Shown: positions 29,424-38,755, numbered from the stretch's first letter. The stretch is DNA of 60,160 nt from Betaproteobacteria bacterium (GCA_027492485.1 JAPUER010000079.1:71427-131586); one strand, 5' to 3'. Notes: generated from the letters alone by a model not told the origin. Made by a program: numbers and translations.

Positions 29424-30662
29424 TCAGTGGAAAAAGAGATAGGCGATGGCCACCGCCGCGATCACGCCGGAGAATTCAGCGAGCAGGCCATAGCCGATGG
29501 CATAGCGAATCTTGGCGATCTTCACCGAACCGAAGTACAGCGCCACGATATAGAACGTGGTGTCGGCCGAGCCCTGGAAGATGCAGGCGAGGCGACCGAC
29601 GAAGGAATCGACGCCGTAGGTCTTCATGGCGTCGATCATCATCGCGCGGGCGCCGCTGCCGCTGACCGGCTTCATCAGCGCGGTCGGCAGCGCCGGCGTG
29701 AAATCGGTGTTCAACCCGATCAGCGAGAAAAACCAGGTAAAGCCCTTGACGATGAACTCCAGCACGCCGGAATGGCGCAGCACGCTGATCGCCACCAGCA
29801 TGCCGACCAGATAGGGGATGATGGTGAGCGAGGTCTGGATGCCGCCCTTGGCGCCTTCGATGAACGCCTCGTAAACGTTGATCCTGCGCCGCAGGCCACC
29901 GATCAGGAAGGCGACGATGATAGCCAGCAGCAGCAGATTGCTCACCAGTTGCGACACGCGGGTGATCTCGTCCTTGCTGAGATACTGGCTCAGGTACCAG
30001 ACCAGCCCGGCGATCAGCGCCGTCAGGCCACCGAGCCAGGCCACGATGACGCGGTCGAGCAGGTTGATGCGCTGGCGGATCGCCACCGCGACCAGGCCGA
30101 CGACGGTGGCGACGAAGGTCGCGATCATGCACGGAATGAACACGTCGGCCGGGTCGCGCGCACCGAGCACCGCGCGCTGCGCCATGATCGAGAGCGGGAT
30201 CAGCGTGAGGCCAGAGGCGTGCAGCACCATGAACATGATCTGCGCGTCGCTCGCTTCGTCCGGCTTCGGGTTGATAGTCTGCAGCGATTCCATCGCCTTC
30301 AGGCCGAACGGCGTGGCCGCGTTGTCGAGCCCGAGGAAGTTGGCCGAGAAGTTCATCACCATGTGGCCGGTGGCGGGGTGATCCTTCGGCACCTGCGGAA
30401 AGATGCGCGAGAAGAACGGCGCGATCAGCTTCGACACGAAGGCAATCGCGCCCGCCTTTTCGCCGACGTTGAGAATGCCCAGCCAGAGCGTCATCACGCC
30501 CGCGAGCGGCAGCGCGATGTCCATCACGCCGACTTTCGCCGAATCGAAGGTGCCGTCGACGATTCGCTTGAACACCGTGGCGTCGCCAAAGACGAGCCAT
30601 TGCACCAGCGCCGCGGCGAAGCCAACGAGGAAAAATCCGGTCCAGAGATAGGTGAGCGTCAT
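29424..30662 (-). CDS. SpmA/SpmB fusion-like nucleoside-recognition (Gate) membrane protein
   Basis: 412 residues from ATG 30662. It carries about ten hydrophobic segments in two Gate-domain halves. The first has GILNVGEKAGAIAF and MVMNFSANFLGLDNAATPFGLKAM as in SpmA. The second has PYLVGMLVAISVLR and the C-terminal CIFQGSADTTFYIVALYFGSV as in SpmB. In spore formers these proteins aid spore dehydration; in Gram-negatives the fused form is a transporter-like protein of unknown substrate. No sporulation genes occur here. It is co-oriented with the ClpP-fold gene, and the nagA leader lies on the other side. Confidence 0.85.
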   Translation of the reverse strand: MTLTYLWTGFFLVGFAAALVQWLVFGDATVFKRIVDGTFDSAKVGVMDIALPLAGVMTLWLGILNVGEKAGAIAFVSKLIAPFFSRIFPQVPKDHPATGHMVMNFSANFLGLDNAATPFGLKAMESLQTINPKPDEASDAQIMFMVLHASGLTLIPLSIMAQRAVLGARDPADVFIPCMIATFVATVVGLVAVAIRQRINLLDRVIVAWLGGLTALIAGLVWYLSQYLSKDEITRVSQLVSNLLLLAIIVAFLIGGLRRRINVYEAFIEGAKGGIQTSLTIIPYLVGMLVAISVLRHSGVLEFIVKGFTWFFSLIGLNTDFTPALPTALMKPVSGSGARAMMIDAMKTYGVDSFVGRLACIFQGSADTTFYIVALYFGSVKIAKIRYAIGYGLLAEFSGVIAAVAIAYLFFH

Positions 30663-30841
30663 ACTGCCATCAGGTTGCCCGCCCGCGCGCACGCACGAAT
30701 GGCACGGCGCGGGTCGCGAATCGCGTGGTCGGCAGATTGTGTCAGAGGGGCCGCCGCAACGTACCCCACAAAGGTCCGAAATGATGCGCCAAAGGCATCG
30801 TCGTGGGCGGGTAACGGTGATAAAAACGGTTCATGAAAGTG

Positions 30842-31005
30842 CTAGTACATTGACGCGTAAATTTCGGAACAAGAAAAGTGCTGAATTTTCGTGTCAGGCT
30901 AGGCGCAAAGCACAACAATAGCGGGCTATTGTGAGCATTTGCAACGACGCATGGCGCGAAAAGGCAGTGCTTTTATGTTGCGAAATTTACGTGGCAATGT
31001 ACTAG
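30842..31005. repeat. 164-bp imperfect palindrome over the nagA leader and start
   Basis: Two arms of exactly 81 nt (30842-30922 and 30925-31005) surround two Gs. The outer 30 positions match at 27 (CTAGTACATTG...CGTAAATTTCG-AACA), and the central 8 bp (ACAATAGC/GCTATTGT) are perfect. The middle of the arms matches only with small gaps. The right arm contains the ribosome site GAAAAGG (30958-30964), the ATG at 30975 and the first ten codons of nagA. In RNA it would fold over the start site; in DNA it could be a paired operator or a MITE-like insert. Confidence 0.75.
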
Positions 31006-32120
31006 ACGGTCACATCCTGACCCCGCGCGGATTCATTCGTGGGCGGATCGGCATCGATGGGCCCCTGCTGGCTTCCGTGACGGGCGAGCCGGTTACCGAA
31101 ACCGCCGTGCGCGACAGCACCTTGCCGATCCTGCTGCCGGGATTCGTCGACCTCCACGTTCACGGCGGCGGCGGCGCCGACGTGATGGACGGCGGCGATG
31201 CTGCGCTGACGGTGGCAAAGGTTCACGTTCGGCATGGCACGACGACGTTGCTGGCGACCACCATGACCGCGCCCGGCGACGATCTGCGGGTTGCATTTGC
31301 CGGTGTTGCCGCAGCACGCGCGGCGGCGCATGCGGCGGCGGCCCATATTCATGGCGTGCATCTGGAAGGCCCGTTCATCGCGGCGGGCAAACTTGGCGCT
31401 CAGCCCGACTTCACGCGGCCGATCTCGCTGCCGGAAGTGTTGTCGCTGCACGCCATCGCGCCGATCGCGTTGCTTACCGTGGCGCCCGAAGCCGAGGCTG
31501 ATGCCGCAGGCGGCAGCATCGCGGCGCTGGTCGCGGCAGGCTTTCGCGTTCAACTGGGTCACTCCGGTGCCAGCTACGAGGCAGCAAAAGCGGCGCTGGC
31601 CGCCGGCGCGTCGGGCTTCACGCATCTCTACAACGCCATGAGCGCGCTGCATCACCGGCAACCGGGCATGGTCGGTGCCGCGCTTGCCCATGCCAGCCAT
31701 GCCGAAATCATCCCCGATTTGCTGCACGTGCATCCCGGCGCCATTCGCGTGGCGCTGCGCTCGATCGCCGGTCTCTACTGTGTGACCGATTCCACGGCCG
31801 CCGCCGGTATGCCCGACGGCGAATACCGTCTCGGCCGGCAAATCGTGACCCGCTGCATGGGCGGCGTGCGCCTCGCCGACGGCACGCTGGCCGGCTCCAC
31901 GCTCACGATGGACGACGCCTTGCGCAATCTGGTCGATGCGCTCGGCTTGTCGCTGCGCGAAGCTTCGGCCAGAACGTCCACGCTTGCCGCCGACTACATT
32001 GGCGCCACCCAGCGGGGCAGGTTGGAGGCGGGTGCGTTTGCCGATCTGGCGGTGTTTGACCGCGATCTGCGCCTTCGCGACGTCGTGGCCGAAGGAGTGA
32101 GCGTGCATGGTCGCCACTGA
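30975..32120 (+). CDS. nagA: N-acetylglucosamine-6-phosphate deacetylase
   Basis: 381 residues from ATG 30975, chosen for the AAAAGG ribosome site; ATG 30951 and TTG 30939 are possible but lack one. Metal and active-site motifs are HVHGGGG (61-67), HLEGPF (129-134), GHSGASYEAAKA, THLYNAMS and TDSTAAAG. The enzyme deacetylates GlcNAc-6-P to GlcN-6-P in the cytoplasm. It is the first gene of a run of overlapping genes for amino-sugar and peptidoglycan salvage, with nagB-II starting 14 nt before its stop. Its leader is the 164-bp palindrome, so expression is probably controlled there. Confidence 0.95.
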   Translation: MLRNLRGNVLDGHILTPRGFIRGRIGIDGPLLASVTGEPVTETAVRDSTLPILLPGFVDLHVHGGGGADVMDGGDAALTVAKVHVRHGTTTLLATTMTAPGDDLRVAFAGVAAARAAAHAAAAHIHGVHLEGPFIAAGKLGAQPDFTRPISLPEVLSLHAIAPIALLTVAPEAEADAAGGSIAALVAAGFRVQLGHSGASYEAAKAALAAGASGFTHLYNAMSALHHRQPGMVGAALAHASHAEIIPDLLHVHPGAIRVALRSIAGLYCVTDSTAAAGMPDGEYRLGRQIVTRCMGGVRLADGTLAGSTLTMDDALRNLVDALGLSLREASARTSTLAADYIGATQRGRLEAGAFADLAVFDRDLRLRDVVAEGVSVHGRH

Positions 32121-33204
32121 GCGCCCGCAGGTGCCGCAGGCCCCGTCGGCCCCAGCCGCGACATCGCTGATGCGCGCCGAGGCCGCTTCGGCCCCCGCGG
32201 CGGTTGCCCGCCTGCTCACCGAATCCGGCCCGGCCATCGACACGCTGGCGCAGCGGCTTGCCCGCGCGCAGCCGGTGGCCTGTGTGACGGTAGCGCGCGG
32301 CAGTTCGGACCACGCGGCCAGTCATTTCGCCTATCTCATGCTGTCGCGCGGCGGTGTGCTGACCAGCTCGCTGCCGCCATCTGCCATCACCTTGCACCAC
32401 GCGCCGCTGCGCGGTGACCGGCTGGCGGCAGTGGCCTTTTCGCAATCGGGCCAAAGCCCCGATCTGGTCCAGGCGATGACGGCGCTGGCCGGCAGCGTTG
32501 CGGCGACGGCGGCGCTGGTCAACGACGTCGGCTCACCGCTGGCCAAGGCGGTGGCGACGGCGATCGATCTATGCGCCGGTGCCGAGCGCAGCGTGGCGGC
32601 GACCAAGAGCTTCATCGCGCAACTGGTGGCCGGGCTCCGGCTGCATGGCGCGTGGGTCAACGACGAGGCACTGTTGAACGCGCTGCCGACACTGCCCGGC
32701 ACATTGCGCGACGCCTTGCAGGCCGACTGGTCGGGCGCCGTTGAATCGCTGCGCGCCGCCGACCGGCTGTATGTGATCGGTCGCGGTGCGGGGCTCTCCA
32801 TCGCGGGCGAAATGGCACTCAAGTTCAAGGAAGTCTGCGCCATTCAGGCCGAGGCCTTCTCGTCGGCGGAGGTGCGGCACGGGCCGATGGCGCTGGTCGA
32901 TGCCGGCTATCCGGTGCTCGTGGTGGCACCGCGCGGCGTCGAGCAGCGCGGCCTGCTCGATCTCGCCGGCGAGCTGCATGCGCGCGGGGCGGCGGTTAGC
33001 TGCGCGGCGGCGGGTGACATCGGCGACATCGCCGGCGGCGTAGCGGGGCCACCATTGCTGCCGGTCGCCGTCGCGACGCACATCATGCTGGACACGGTAT
33101 CGATGATCCAGAGTTTCTATCCGATGGTCGAAGCGCTGGCGCGGGCGCGCGGCCTCGACCCGGATCGTCCCCGGCATTTGAACAAGGTCACGCGCACGCA
33201 ATGA
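32107..33204 (+). CDS. nagB-II: SIS-domain glucosamine-6-phosphate deaminase, NagB-II type
   Basis: 365 residues from ATG 32107, overlapping nagA by 14 nt with GAAGGAG upstream. Two SIS domains are visible. The first has TVARGSSDHAASHFAYL and FSQSGQSPDLVQAM. The second has VIGRGAGLSIAGEMALKFKEV and AEAFSSAEVRHGPMAL, a GlmS-like isomerase core without the glutaminase domain. NagB-II enzymes convert GlcN-6-P to Fru-6-P plus ammonia and replace classical NagB in many proteobacteria. Its stop overlaps the murQ start (ATGA). The C-terminal PRHLNKVTRT is the typical family end. Confidence 0.93.
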   Translation: MVATERPQVPQAPSAPAATSLMRAEAASAPAAVARLLTESGPAIDTLAQRLARAQPVACVTVARGSSDHAASHFAYLMLSRGGVLTSSLPPSAITLHHAPLRGDRLAAVAFSQSGQSPDLVQAMTALAGSVAATAALVNDVGSPLAKAVATAIDLCAGAERSVAATKSFIAQLVAGLRLHGAWVNDEALLNALPTLPGTLRDALQADWSGAVESLRAADRLYVIGRGAGLSIAGEMALKFKEVCAIQAEAFSSAEVRHGPMALVDAGYPVLVVAPRGVEQRGLLDLAGELHARGAAVSCAAAGDIGDIAGGVAGPPLLPVAVATHIMLDTVSMIQSFYPMVEALARARGLDPDRPRHLNKVTRTQ

Positions 33205-34115
33205 CATCGGCAACGGGCAAAGCAAAACGGCTGCTGTCGACCGAACGGCCAAGTGTCGAGCACACCGATCTCGACACTTACCCCGTCGAGCAATTGGTCG
33301 CGGCTCTGGTCGACGACCAGGCACGTGCGGCGGATGCCGTGCAGCGGTCGCAAGGCGCGCTGGCGCGTGCGGTGGACGCAGCGGTGCCACGCATCGAAGC
33401 CGGTGGCCGCCTGATCTATGTCGGTGCCGGCACTTCGGGGCGACTGGGCCTGCTCGATAGCGTCGAACTCTATCCCACCTTTTCATGGCCGTCGGAGCGC
33501 TCGATCGCGCTGCTGGCCGGCGGTCCCGGTGCCGTCTATCGTGCCGTGGAAGGCGCCGAAGACAACGACGCGCAAGGAGCGGCCGACATCGAAAAACTGC
33601 TGCCCAGCCGCAACGACGTGGCGCTGCTGCTGGCCGCGTCCGGCAGCACGCCCTACGTGCTGGGGGCGATGCGTGCCGCGCGTGCGGCCGGCGCGCTGAC
33701 CATCGGCATTGCCAACAATCCCGAGGCGCCGGTGTGCGCGCAGGCCGACATCGGCATCACGCTCGACACCGGCCCGGAGGTCATTTCCGGCAGCACGCGC
33801 CTGAAAGCGGGCACGTCGCAGAAGATCGCGCTGAATGCGTTCTCGACCGCGCTCATGGTGCGTCTGCACAAGGTCTATGGCAACCTGATGGTCGATCTGG
33901 TGCCGACCAATGCCAAGTTGCTGGCGCGAGCGATCCGGCTGACGGCGCTGGCCACCGGGGCCGACGACGGCGTCTGCGAAACGGCGCTGAAGGCTTGCCG
34001 CTACCGCGTCAAGGTCGCCATAGTGATGATCCTGCTCGGCGTCGACGCCGATACCGCCCTGCAGCGGCTCAAAGCCAGCGACGGCGATGTGCGGACGGCG
34101 TTGAGGCGGCCGTGA
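33201..34115 (+). CDS. murQ: N-acetylmuramic acid-6-phosphate etherase
   Basis: 304 residues from ATG 33201, overlapping the previous stop. SIS-fold motifs are IYVGAGTSGRLGLLDSVELYPTF, the catalytic-Glu region AVEGAEDN, LLLAASGSTPYVLGAM, and the signature GPEVISGSTRLKAGTSQKIALN. It splits D-lactate from MurNAc-6-P to give GlcNAc-6-P, which NagA then uses. Its presence means the operon handles MurNAc as well as GlcNAc. The stop overlaps the following GTG start by the pattern GTGA. Confidence 0.97.
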   Translation: MTSATGKAKRLLSTERPSVEHTDLDTYPVEQLVAALVDDQARAADAVQRSQGALARAVDAAVPRIEAGGRLIYVGAGTSGRLGLLDSVELYPTFSWPSERSIALLAGGPGAVYRAVEGAEDNDAQGAADIEKLLPSRNDVALLLAASGSTPYVLGAMRAARAAGALTIGIANNPEAPVCAQADIGITLDTGPEVISGSTRLKAGTSQKIALNAFSTALMVRLHKVYGNLMVDLVPTNAKLLARAIRLTALATGADDGVCETALKACRYRVKVAIVMILLGVDADTALQRLKASDGDVRTALRRP

Positions 34116-35290
34116 CTGCGAGCGCGCGGACGGCGAGCATGGCCGGCGACGGACGCCTTTACTCGCTGGACGCGCTGCGCGGGCTGACCGTGGCGGCGAT
34201 GGTGCTGGTCAACAATCCCGGCGACTGGTCGCACATCTACGCGCCGCTGCGACATGCAGTCTGGCACGGCTGGACCTTCACCGACACGATATTTCCGGCC
34301 TTTCTGTTCATCGCGGGCATTTCGATGGCGATTTCGGTGGACAAATCGCTTGCATTGCAACCGTCGCGGACGGCGGCGTTGCTGCGGCTGTGGCGGCGGG
34401 GGTTGCTCATCGTCGCCATCGGCCTCGCCATCAATCTGGTGCCGGCGTTCGATTTCTCCACGCTGCGCTGGCCCGGGGTCTTGCAGCGCATCGGACTGTG
34501 CGTTGTGCTCGCGGCACCGATCGTGCTCTGGTCGCGCTGGCGCGGATTGCTCGGCTGGTCGGTCATGCTGATGGCCGTCTACGCCGCATTGATGCTCTGG
34601 GTTCCGGTGCCGGGTGCCGATGGTGTGCTCAGCCAGGGATCGCTGGAAGCCGGGCGCGACACCGGCGCCTTTGTCGACCGCTGGCTGCTGTCGGGGCATC
34701 TCTGGGCGCAGGCGAAGACCTGGGATCCGGAGGGGTTGCTCAGCACGCTGCCGGCCGCCGCGACGCTTTTGCTCGGCACGCTCGCAGGGCGCTCTCTGCA
34801 GGCGGCACGAATGGACGGCGGCCGGACCTTGCTGCTTGCTTTGGCGGGCGCCGGCGCGATCGCGCTGGGTTTGCTGCTCGACCGCGTGTTCATGCCGATC
34901 AACAAGTCGCTGTGGACTCCGTCCTACGCGATTTTCATGAGTGGCATCGCGACGATTGCATTCGCCGCCTGCTACTGGGTGGCCGACGGCAGCGGCAGCG
35001 AGCGCCTGCGCGGCAGGGCAAGGGCTCTGTTGCTGCCTTTTGTCATGTTCGGCGCCAATGCGCTTGCGATCTTTGCGCTGTCGGGATTGATCGGGCGGCT
35101 TATCGTCACGCTCAAGATCGCCGGCGGTGACGGTCATGCGCTCAGCATCAAGGCGTGGCTGTTTGCCGAACTGAGCCGCTTGCCGCTGGCGCCGATCGAC
35201 GCGTCGTTGCTCTATGCGGTGTTGTGTGTGCTCGCCATGTTCGCCGTCGCATGGTTGCTATGGCGCAAGCGAATATTCCTCAAGGTCTAG
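34112..35290 (+). CDS. nagX: NagX-like membrane protein (DUF5009 / heparan-alpha-glucosaminide acetyltransferase family)
   Basis: 392 residues from GTG 34112, which overlaps the murQ stop and has GAGG upstream; ATG 34139 is an alternative. The N-terminus YSLDALRGLTVAAMVLVNNPGDW is the acyltransferase-like signature of this family. About ten membrane segments follow, with GWTFTDTIFPAFLFIAGISM, WPGVLQRIGLC, TWDPEGLLSTLPAAAT and NKSLWTPSYA. NagX is predicted in proteobacterial nag regulons as a membrane protein for amino-sugar uptake or modification; its reaction is not proven. No PTS or NagP gene is present, so it may supply entry of GlcNAc/MurNAc. Confidence 0.9.
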   Translation: MTASARTASMAGDGRLYSLDALRGLTVAAMVLVNNPGDWSHIYAPLRHAVWHGWTFTDTIFPAFLFIAGISMAISVDKSLALQPSRTAALLRLWRRGLLIVAIGLAINLVPAFDFSTLRWPGVLQRIGLCVVLAAPIVLWSRWRGLLGWSVMLMAVYAALMLWVPVPGADGVLSQGSLEAGRDTGAFVDRWLLSGHLWAQAKTWDPEGLLSTLPAAATLLLGTLAGRSLQAARMDGGRTLLLALAGAGAIALGLLLDRVFMPINKSLWTPSYAIFMSGIATIAFAACYWVADGSGSERLRGRARALLLPFVMFGANALAIFALSGLIGRLIVTLKIAGGDGHALSIKAWLFAELSRLPLAPIDASLLYAVLCVLAMFAVAWLLWRKRIFLKV

Positions 35291-35292
35291 CG

Positions 35293-36885
35293 GTGTTGCG
35301 CCTGCTCCTTGCCGTCGCCGTGCTGCTTGTGCTGTCGGGCTGTGCGCTGATGCCGTCGGCGCCGGCCGGCCTGGCGCCACCCGCGCCGCGCGAGTTCCGT
35401 GCGCTGTGGGTGGCGACTGTGGCCAATATCGACTGGCCGGGCAAGCCTGGGTTGCCGGTTGCGGCGCAACGCGAAGAAATGCAGCGCATCCTTGCCACCG
35501 GCCGCTGGCTGAAACTGAACGCCCTGATCCTGCAGGTCCGGCCCGCAGCGGACGCGATTTACCCGTCGGCGCTCGAGCCGTGGTCCGAGTATCTATCGGG
35601 CGTGCAAGGCGTCGCTCCCGGCGACGGCTACGACCCGCTCGCGGAGTGGGTGACCGCCGCGCACGCCAGCGGTATGGAGCTGCACGCCTGGTTTAACCCG
35701 TATCGGGCGCGTCATGCGAGCGCGAAGTCGCCATTGGCGGTAAACCACATCGCGAACGCACACCCGCATGTCGTCAAGGCCTACGGCGATGTGCTGTGGA
35801 TGGACCCCGGCGAAGCGCTGGCGTCTGCGCGCACGCTGGCCGTGATCGCGGACGTGGTGCGACGCTACGACATCGATGGCGTGCACATGGATGACTACTT
35901 CTACCCCTATCCGGTCAAGGCAACCGGGGATGGCAACAGCGATGAACTGGCATTCCCCGACGGGCCGTCGTGGGCGCGTTATCGTGCGCAGGCCGGGCCA
36001 TTTGCCTGGCGCGATCGCGCCGATTGGCGGCGAAGCAACGTCGATCGTCTCGTGCGCGATCTCTACCGCACTGTGCACGCCATCAAGCCCTGGGTCAAAG
36101 TGGGGATCAGTCCGTTCGGTATCGGGCGACCGGACCGTCGGCCACCGGGCATTGTCGGCTTCAGTCAGTACGACAAACTTTATGCTGACGTGGAGCGCTG
36201 GCTGCGGGCGGGATGGCTGGACTATCTGGCACCGCAACTCTATTGGCCCATTGACCGCGCGGCGCAGTCGTTTCCGCTGCTGCTCGACTACTGGGCGGGC
36301 GAGAACTGGCGGCAGCGTCACTTGTGGCCGGGCCTTTTCACCAGCCGTATCGACGACAGCGAAAAGTCATGGCAACCGGAAGAAATCCCGCGTCAGATCG
36401 CGCTGCAACGGGATTCGCGGGGCGCCACCGGTCACATTCATTTCAGCGCAGCGGCGATGGTGCAGGATCGCAAGGGTATCGCCGTTCTGTTGACGAAAAC
36501 GACCTATGCTCAAGCGGCTCTGGTGCCGCCGACGCCGTGGCTTCGTCCCGCCGACTGGCAACGGCTACCGGCGCCGCGAGCCGGGCTGGTCTGCTCGCCC
36601 GCTATTACCGCAGGCGAACGGGTGCGCACCTGCCGGGTTGTGGTGCAGCAGGCAGCCAGCGATGCGCTTGCCGCGACAGGTGTGCTGGCGCTGTGGTGGC
36701 GTCACGGCGATGCCTGGCACTTTGAAGTGGCGAATGCCGACGCTGGCAGCGAATCAGTACCGGTCAACCGCGACGGCAAGGCACTCAATTTGGTGGTGGC
36801 CCGGCTGCTCGACCGCTACGGCATGGCGAGCGACGAGGCGGTGCTACCGGTTACCGACGCCGGGCCGGACGGGAGCACGCGATGA
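35293..36885 (+). CDS. GHL10 (DUF187) glycoside-hydrolase lipoprotein, DigH-like
   Basis: 530 residues from GTG 35293, 2 nt after the nagX stop, with AAGG at 35282-35285. This start gives a compact lipoprotein signal VLRLLLAVAVLLVLSGC; ATG 35260 would overlap nagX. The catalytic barrel shows REFRALWVATVANIDWPGK, the active-site-like GVHMDDYFYPYP, KVGISPFGIGRP and DYLAPQLYWP. The family includes E. coli DigH, which cleaves denuded glycan strands of peptidoglycan. A smaller C-terminal domain with two Cys follows. Expected on the periplasmic face of the outer membrane, releasing sugars for the operon. Its stop overlaps the kinase start (ATGA). Confidence 0.9.
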   Translation: MLRLLLAVAVLLVLSGCALMPSAPAGLAPPAPREFRALWVATVANIDWPGKPGLPVAAQREEMQRILATGRWLKLNALILQVRPAADAIYPSALEPWSEYLSGVQGVAPGDGYDPLAEWVTAAHASGMELHAWFNPYRARHASAKSPLAVNHIANAHPHVVKAYGDVLWMDPGEALASARTLAVIADVVRRYDIDGVHMDDYFYPYPVKATGDGNSDELAFPDGPSWARYRAQAGPFAWRDRADWRRSNVDRLVRDLYRTVHAIKPWVKVGISPFGIGRPDRRPPGIVGFSQYDKLYADVERWLRAGWLDYLAPQLYWPIDRAAQSFPLLLDYWAGENWRQRHLWPGLFTSRIDDSEKSWQPEEIPRQIALQRDSRGATGHIHFSAAAMVQDRKGIAVLLTKTTYAQAALVPPTPWLRPADWQRLPAPRAGLVCSPAITAGERVRTCRVVVQQAASDALAATGVLALWWRHGDAWHFEVANADAGSESVPVNRDGKALNLVVARLLDRYGMASDEAVLPVTDAGPDGSTR

Positions 36886-37841
36886 CCGTGCAACAACCTC
36901 GTTCGCCGTGCGCCCTCGGTCTCGACGTTGGCGGCAGTGCTGCGCGCTGGAAGCTGGTGGATGTTGGTGGCACCGTGGCGACCGGCGTTGCGCCGGGATT
37001 CAGTGCCGCCCGCCTGCATACGGAGGCAGGGCGAGCCGAGGTGGGCCAGCGTCTCGATCCGGTCGCGCAAGGCGTTGCCGCGCAGGCGCCGGGACGCCGT
37101 GTCGCAGCACTCGTTGCCGGTGTTACCGGCGTTGGCGCCGGCAGCGCCGACATGGCGGCGATGCTCGCAGCGGCGTTTGCCGTGCCTGCCCCCGCTGTGC
37201 GCGTCGTCAGCGACGTTGAAATTGCCTACCGGGCGGCGTTGGCGCCGGGCGAGGGCTATCTCGTCTACGCCGGCACCGGCTCGATTGCGGCCTTCGTCGA
37301 CGCCGGCGGCGTGCTGCATCGTGCCGGCGGACGCGGCGTCGCGCTGGACGATGGCGGTGGTGGTTACTGGATCGCGCGTGAGGCTTTGCGCCGACTTTGG
37401 CGACGCGAGGACGAGCAGCCGGGGGCGTGGCACGCGTCGACACTGGCGCGCCGCCTGTTTGCCATTGTCGGCGGCGACTCGTCGATCTTCGCCGCGCGCT
37501 TTTTGATGGAGCGTGACCGCGGCGAAATCGGCATGCTGGCAGTCGAGGTGGCCGCGTGCGTCGAAACCGATGAGATGGCGTCGGCGATAATGGCCGACGC
37601 TGGCGAGGAGCTCGCTCGCCTCGCCAATGCGATGGTCGCGCGCTACGGTCCGCGGCCCGTCGTGGTCGCGGGGCGCGCGGCGCAACTGCATAGCCGGATC
37701 GAGGCAGGCATGCAGGGCCAACTTGCGGCCGCGACGCCACTGACTTTCCGCAATGTCGATTCGTGTGCTGCGGCGGCGGCGATGGCATGGCAAATCGTGG
37801 CGACCAGTCCGCCGCAGCAATCAAGAGAGGCCGGGAAATGA
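36882..37841 (+). CDS. BadF/BadG-type amino-sugar kinase (NagK/MurK-like)
   Basis: 319 residues from ATG 36882. ASKHA ATPase folds are visible: the phosphate-1 loop LGLDVGGSAARWKLVD near residue 13, the phosphate-2 region YLVYAGTGSIAAF, GRGVALDDGGGGYWIAREAL, and the adenosine-like VVVAGRAA. This branch contains eukaryotic-type GlcNAc kinase and clostridial MurK, which phosphorylates both MurNAc and GlcNAc at O6. In this operon that would give the substrates of NagA and MurQ, so a dual-specificity kinase is the simplest reading; the specificity is inference. Coupled at both ends (ATGA overlaps). Confidence 0.85.
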   Translation: MTVQQPRSPCALGLDVGGSAARWKLVDVGGTVATGVAPGFSAARLHTEAGRAEVGQRLDPVAQGVAAQAPGRRVAALVAGVTGVGAGSADMAAMLAAAFAVPAPAVRVVSDVEIAYRAALAPGEGYLVYAGTGSIAAFVDAGGVLHRAGGRGVALDDGGGGYWIAREALRRLWRREDEQPGAWHASTLARRLFAIVGGDSSIFAARFLMERDRGEIGMLAVEVAACVETDEMASAIMADAGEELARLANAMVARYGPRPVVVAGRAAQLHSRIEAGMQGQLAAATPLTFRNVDSCAAAAAMAWQIVATSPPQQSREAGK

Positions 37842-38755
37842 CACCTTGTCCGCACCAATCGATCCATGCCTCGCGGACACGGCAGGGCCGCTGGCGGTGG
37901 CGACAGCGGTTGCAGATGGCTGCTGTGCTGGCGCTGGTTGTGTTGTCGGGCGGCTGCGCGAGCGGCCTCAGGATCGACACGACCTACACGTCGGTCGGGC
38001 AGGATAGCCGCGTGCAGCATTTGATCCTGCATTTCACCGCCGAGGACTTTCCCCGCTCGCTGAAGATATTGACGCAGGGCGCCGTCAGCAGCCATTACCT
38101 GGTCAGCGATCGGCAGGGCGACAATGCGCCCAAAATCTATCGTCTCGTCGATGAGAGCCGCCGTGCCTATCACGCCGGGGTCAGTTCGTGGAAGGGCGCG
38201 AGCGCGCTGAACGCGAGCTCCATCGGCATCGAGATCGTCAATCGCGGTCCGCGCAAGGGGCCCAACGGTGTGGAGTTCGAGGACTTTGACGAGCAGCAGA
38301 TTGACCTGGTGATCGAGCTCTGCCGGCAGATCGTCAGGGACCATGCGATTCGCGCCGACCGCGTGTTGGGTCATAGCGACATCGCACCAACGCGCAAGAA
38401 CGACCCGGGGCCGAAGTTCCCGTGGAAACGTTTCGCCGATGCCGGTCTGATTCTGTGGCCGGATGCGGCACTCGTTGCCCAGCGGCAATCGGTCTACGAG
38501 CAGAAACTGCCCGACGTCAGGTGGTTTCAGGAGCGCATGCAGACCCACGGCTTCCTGGTGCCGCAGCATGGCGAACTCGACCGCGCAACGCGCGATGTCA
38601 TCGCAGCTTTTCAGATGAAGTACCGCCCGGCCCGCTACGACGGCGAACCGGATGCCGAGACCGCTGCCCTGGTGGATGCCCTGATCGCGCAGGCGGCGAA
38701 GCTGGTGGCACCGCCCGTGCGTCCGACGGCAGCCGCCGATGCAACGCGCAGGTAG
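37838..38755 (+). CDS. amiD: N-acetylmuramoyl-L-alanine amidase lipoprotein (AmiD-like)
   Basis: 305 residues from ATG 37838, overlapping the kinase stop, with AGAGAGG upstream. The signal ends in lipobox SGGC (Cys40). The amidase_2 zinc site is formed by LILHFTAEDF (H65), a His in LGHSDIAPTRKNDPG and the following Asp; SIGIEIVNRG carries the Glu. A C-terminal peptidoglycan-binding domain follows (WFQERMQTHGF...RATRDVIAAFQMKYRP). AmiD cleaves the MurNAc-L-Ala bond of peptidoglycan or anhydro-muropeptides from the outer membrane. It fits the salvage role of the operon by freeing MurNAc-type sugars from peptides. Confidence 0.92.
   Translation: MTPCPHQSIHASRTRQGRWRWRQRLQMAAVLALVVLSGGCASGLRIDTTYTSVGQDSRVQHLILHFTAEDFPRSLKILTQGAVSSHYLVSDRQGDNAPKIYRLVDESRRAYHAGVSSWKGASALNASSIGIEIVNRGPRKGPNGVEFEDFDEQQIDLVIELCRQIVRDHAIRADRVLGHSDIAPTRKNDPGPKFPWKRFADAGLILWPDAALVAQRQSVYEQKLPDVRWFQERMQTHGFLVPQHGELDRATRDVIAAFQMKYRPARYDGEPDAETAALVDALIAQAAKLVAPPVRPTAAADATRR

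Noticed and set aside
29424-30662. Evidence for sporulation
   Set aside because: SpmAB-like fused proteins occur in many Gram-negative non-spore-formers and nothing else here relates to spores.
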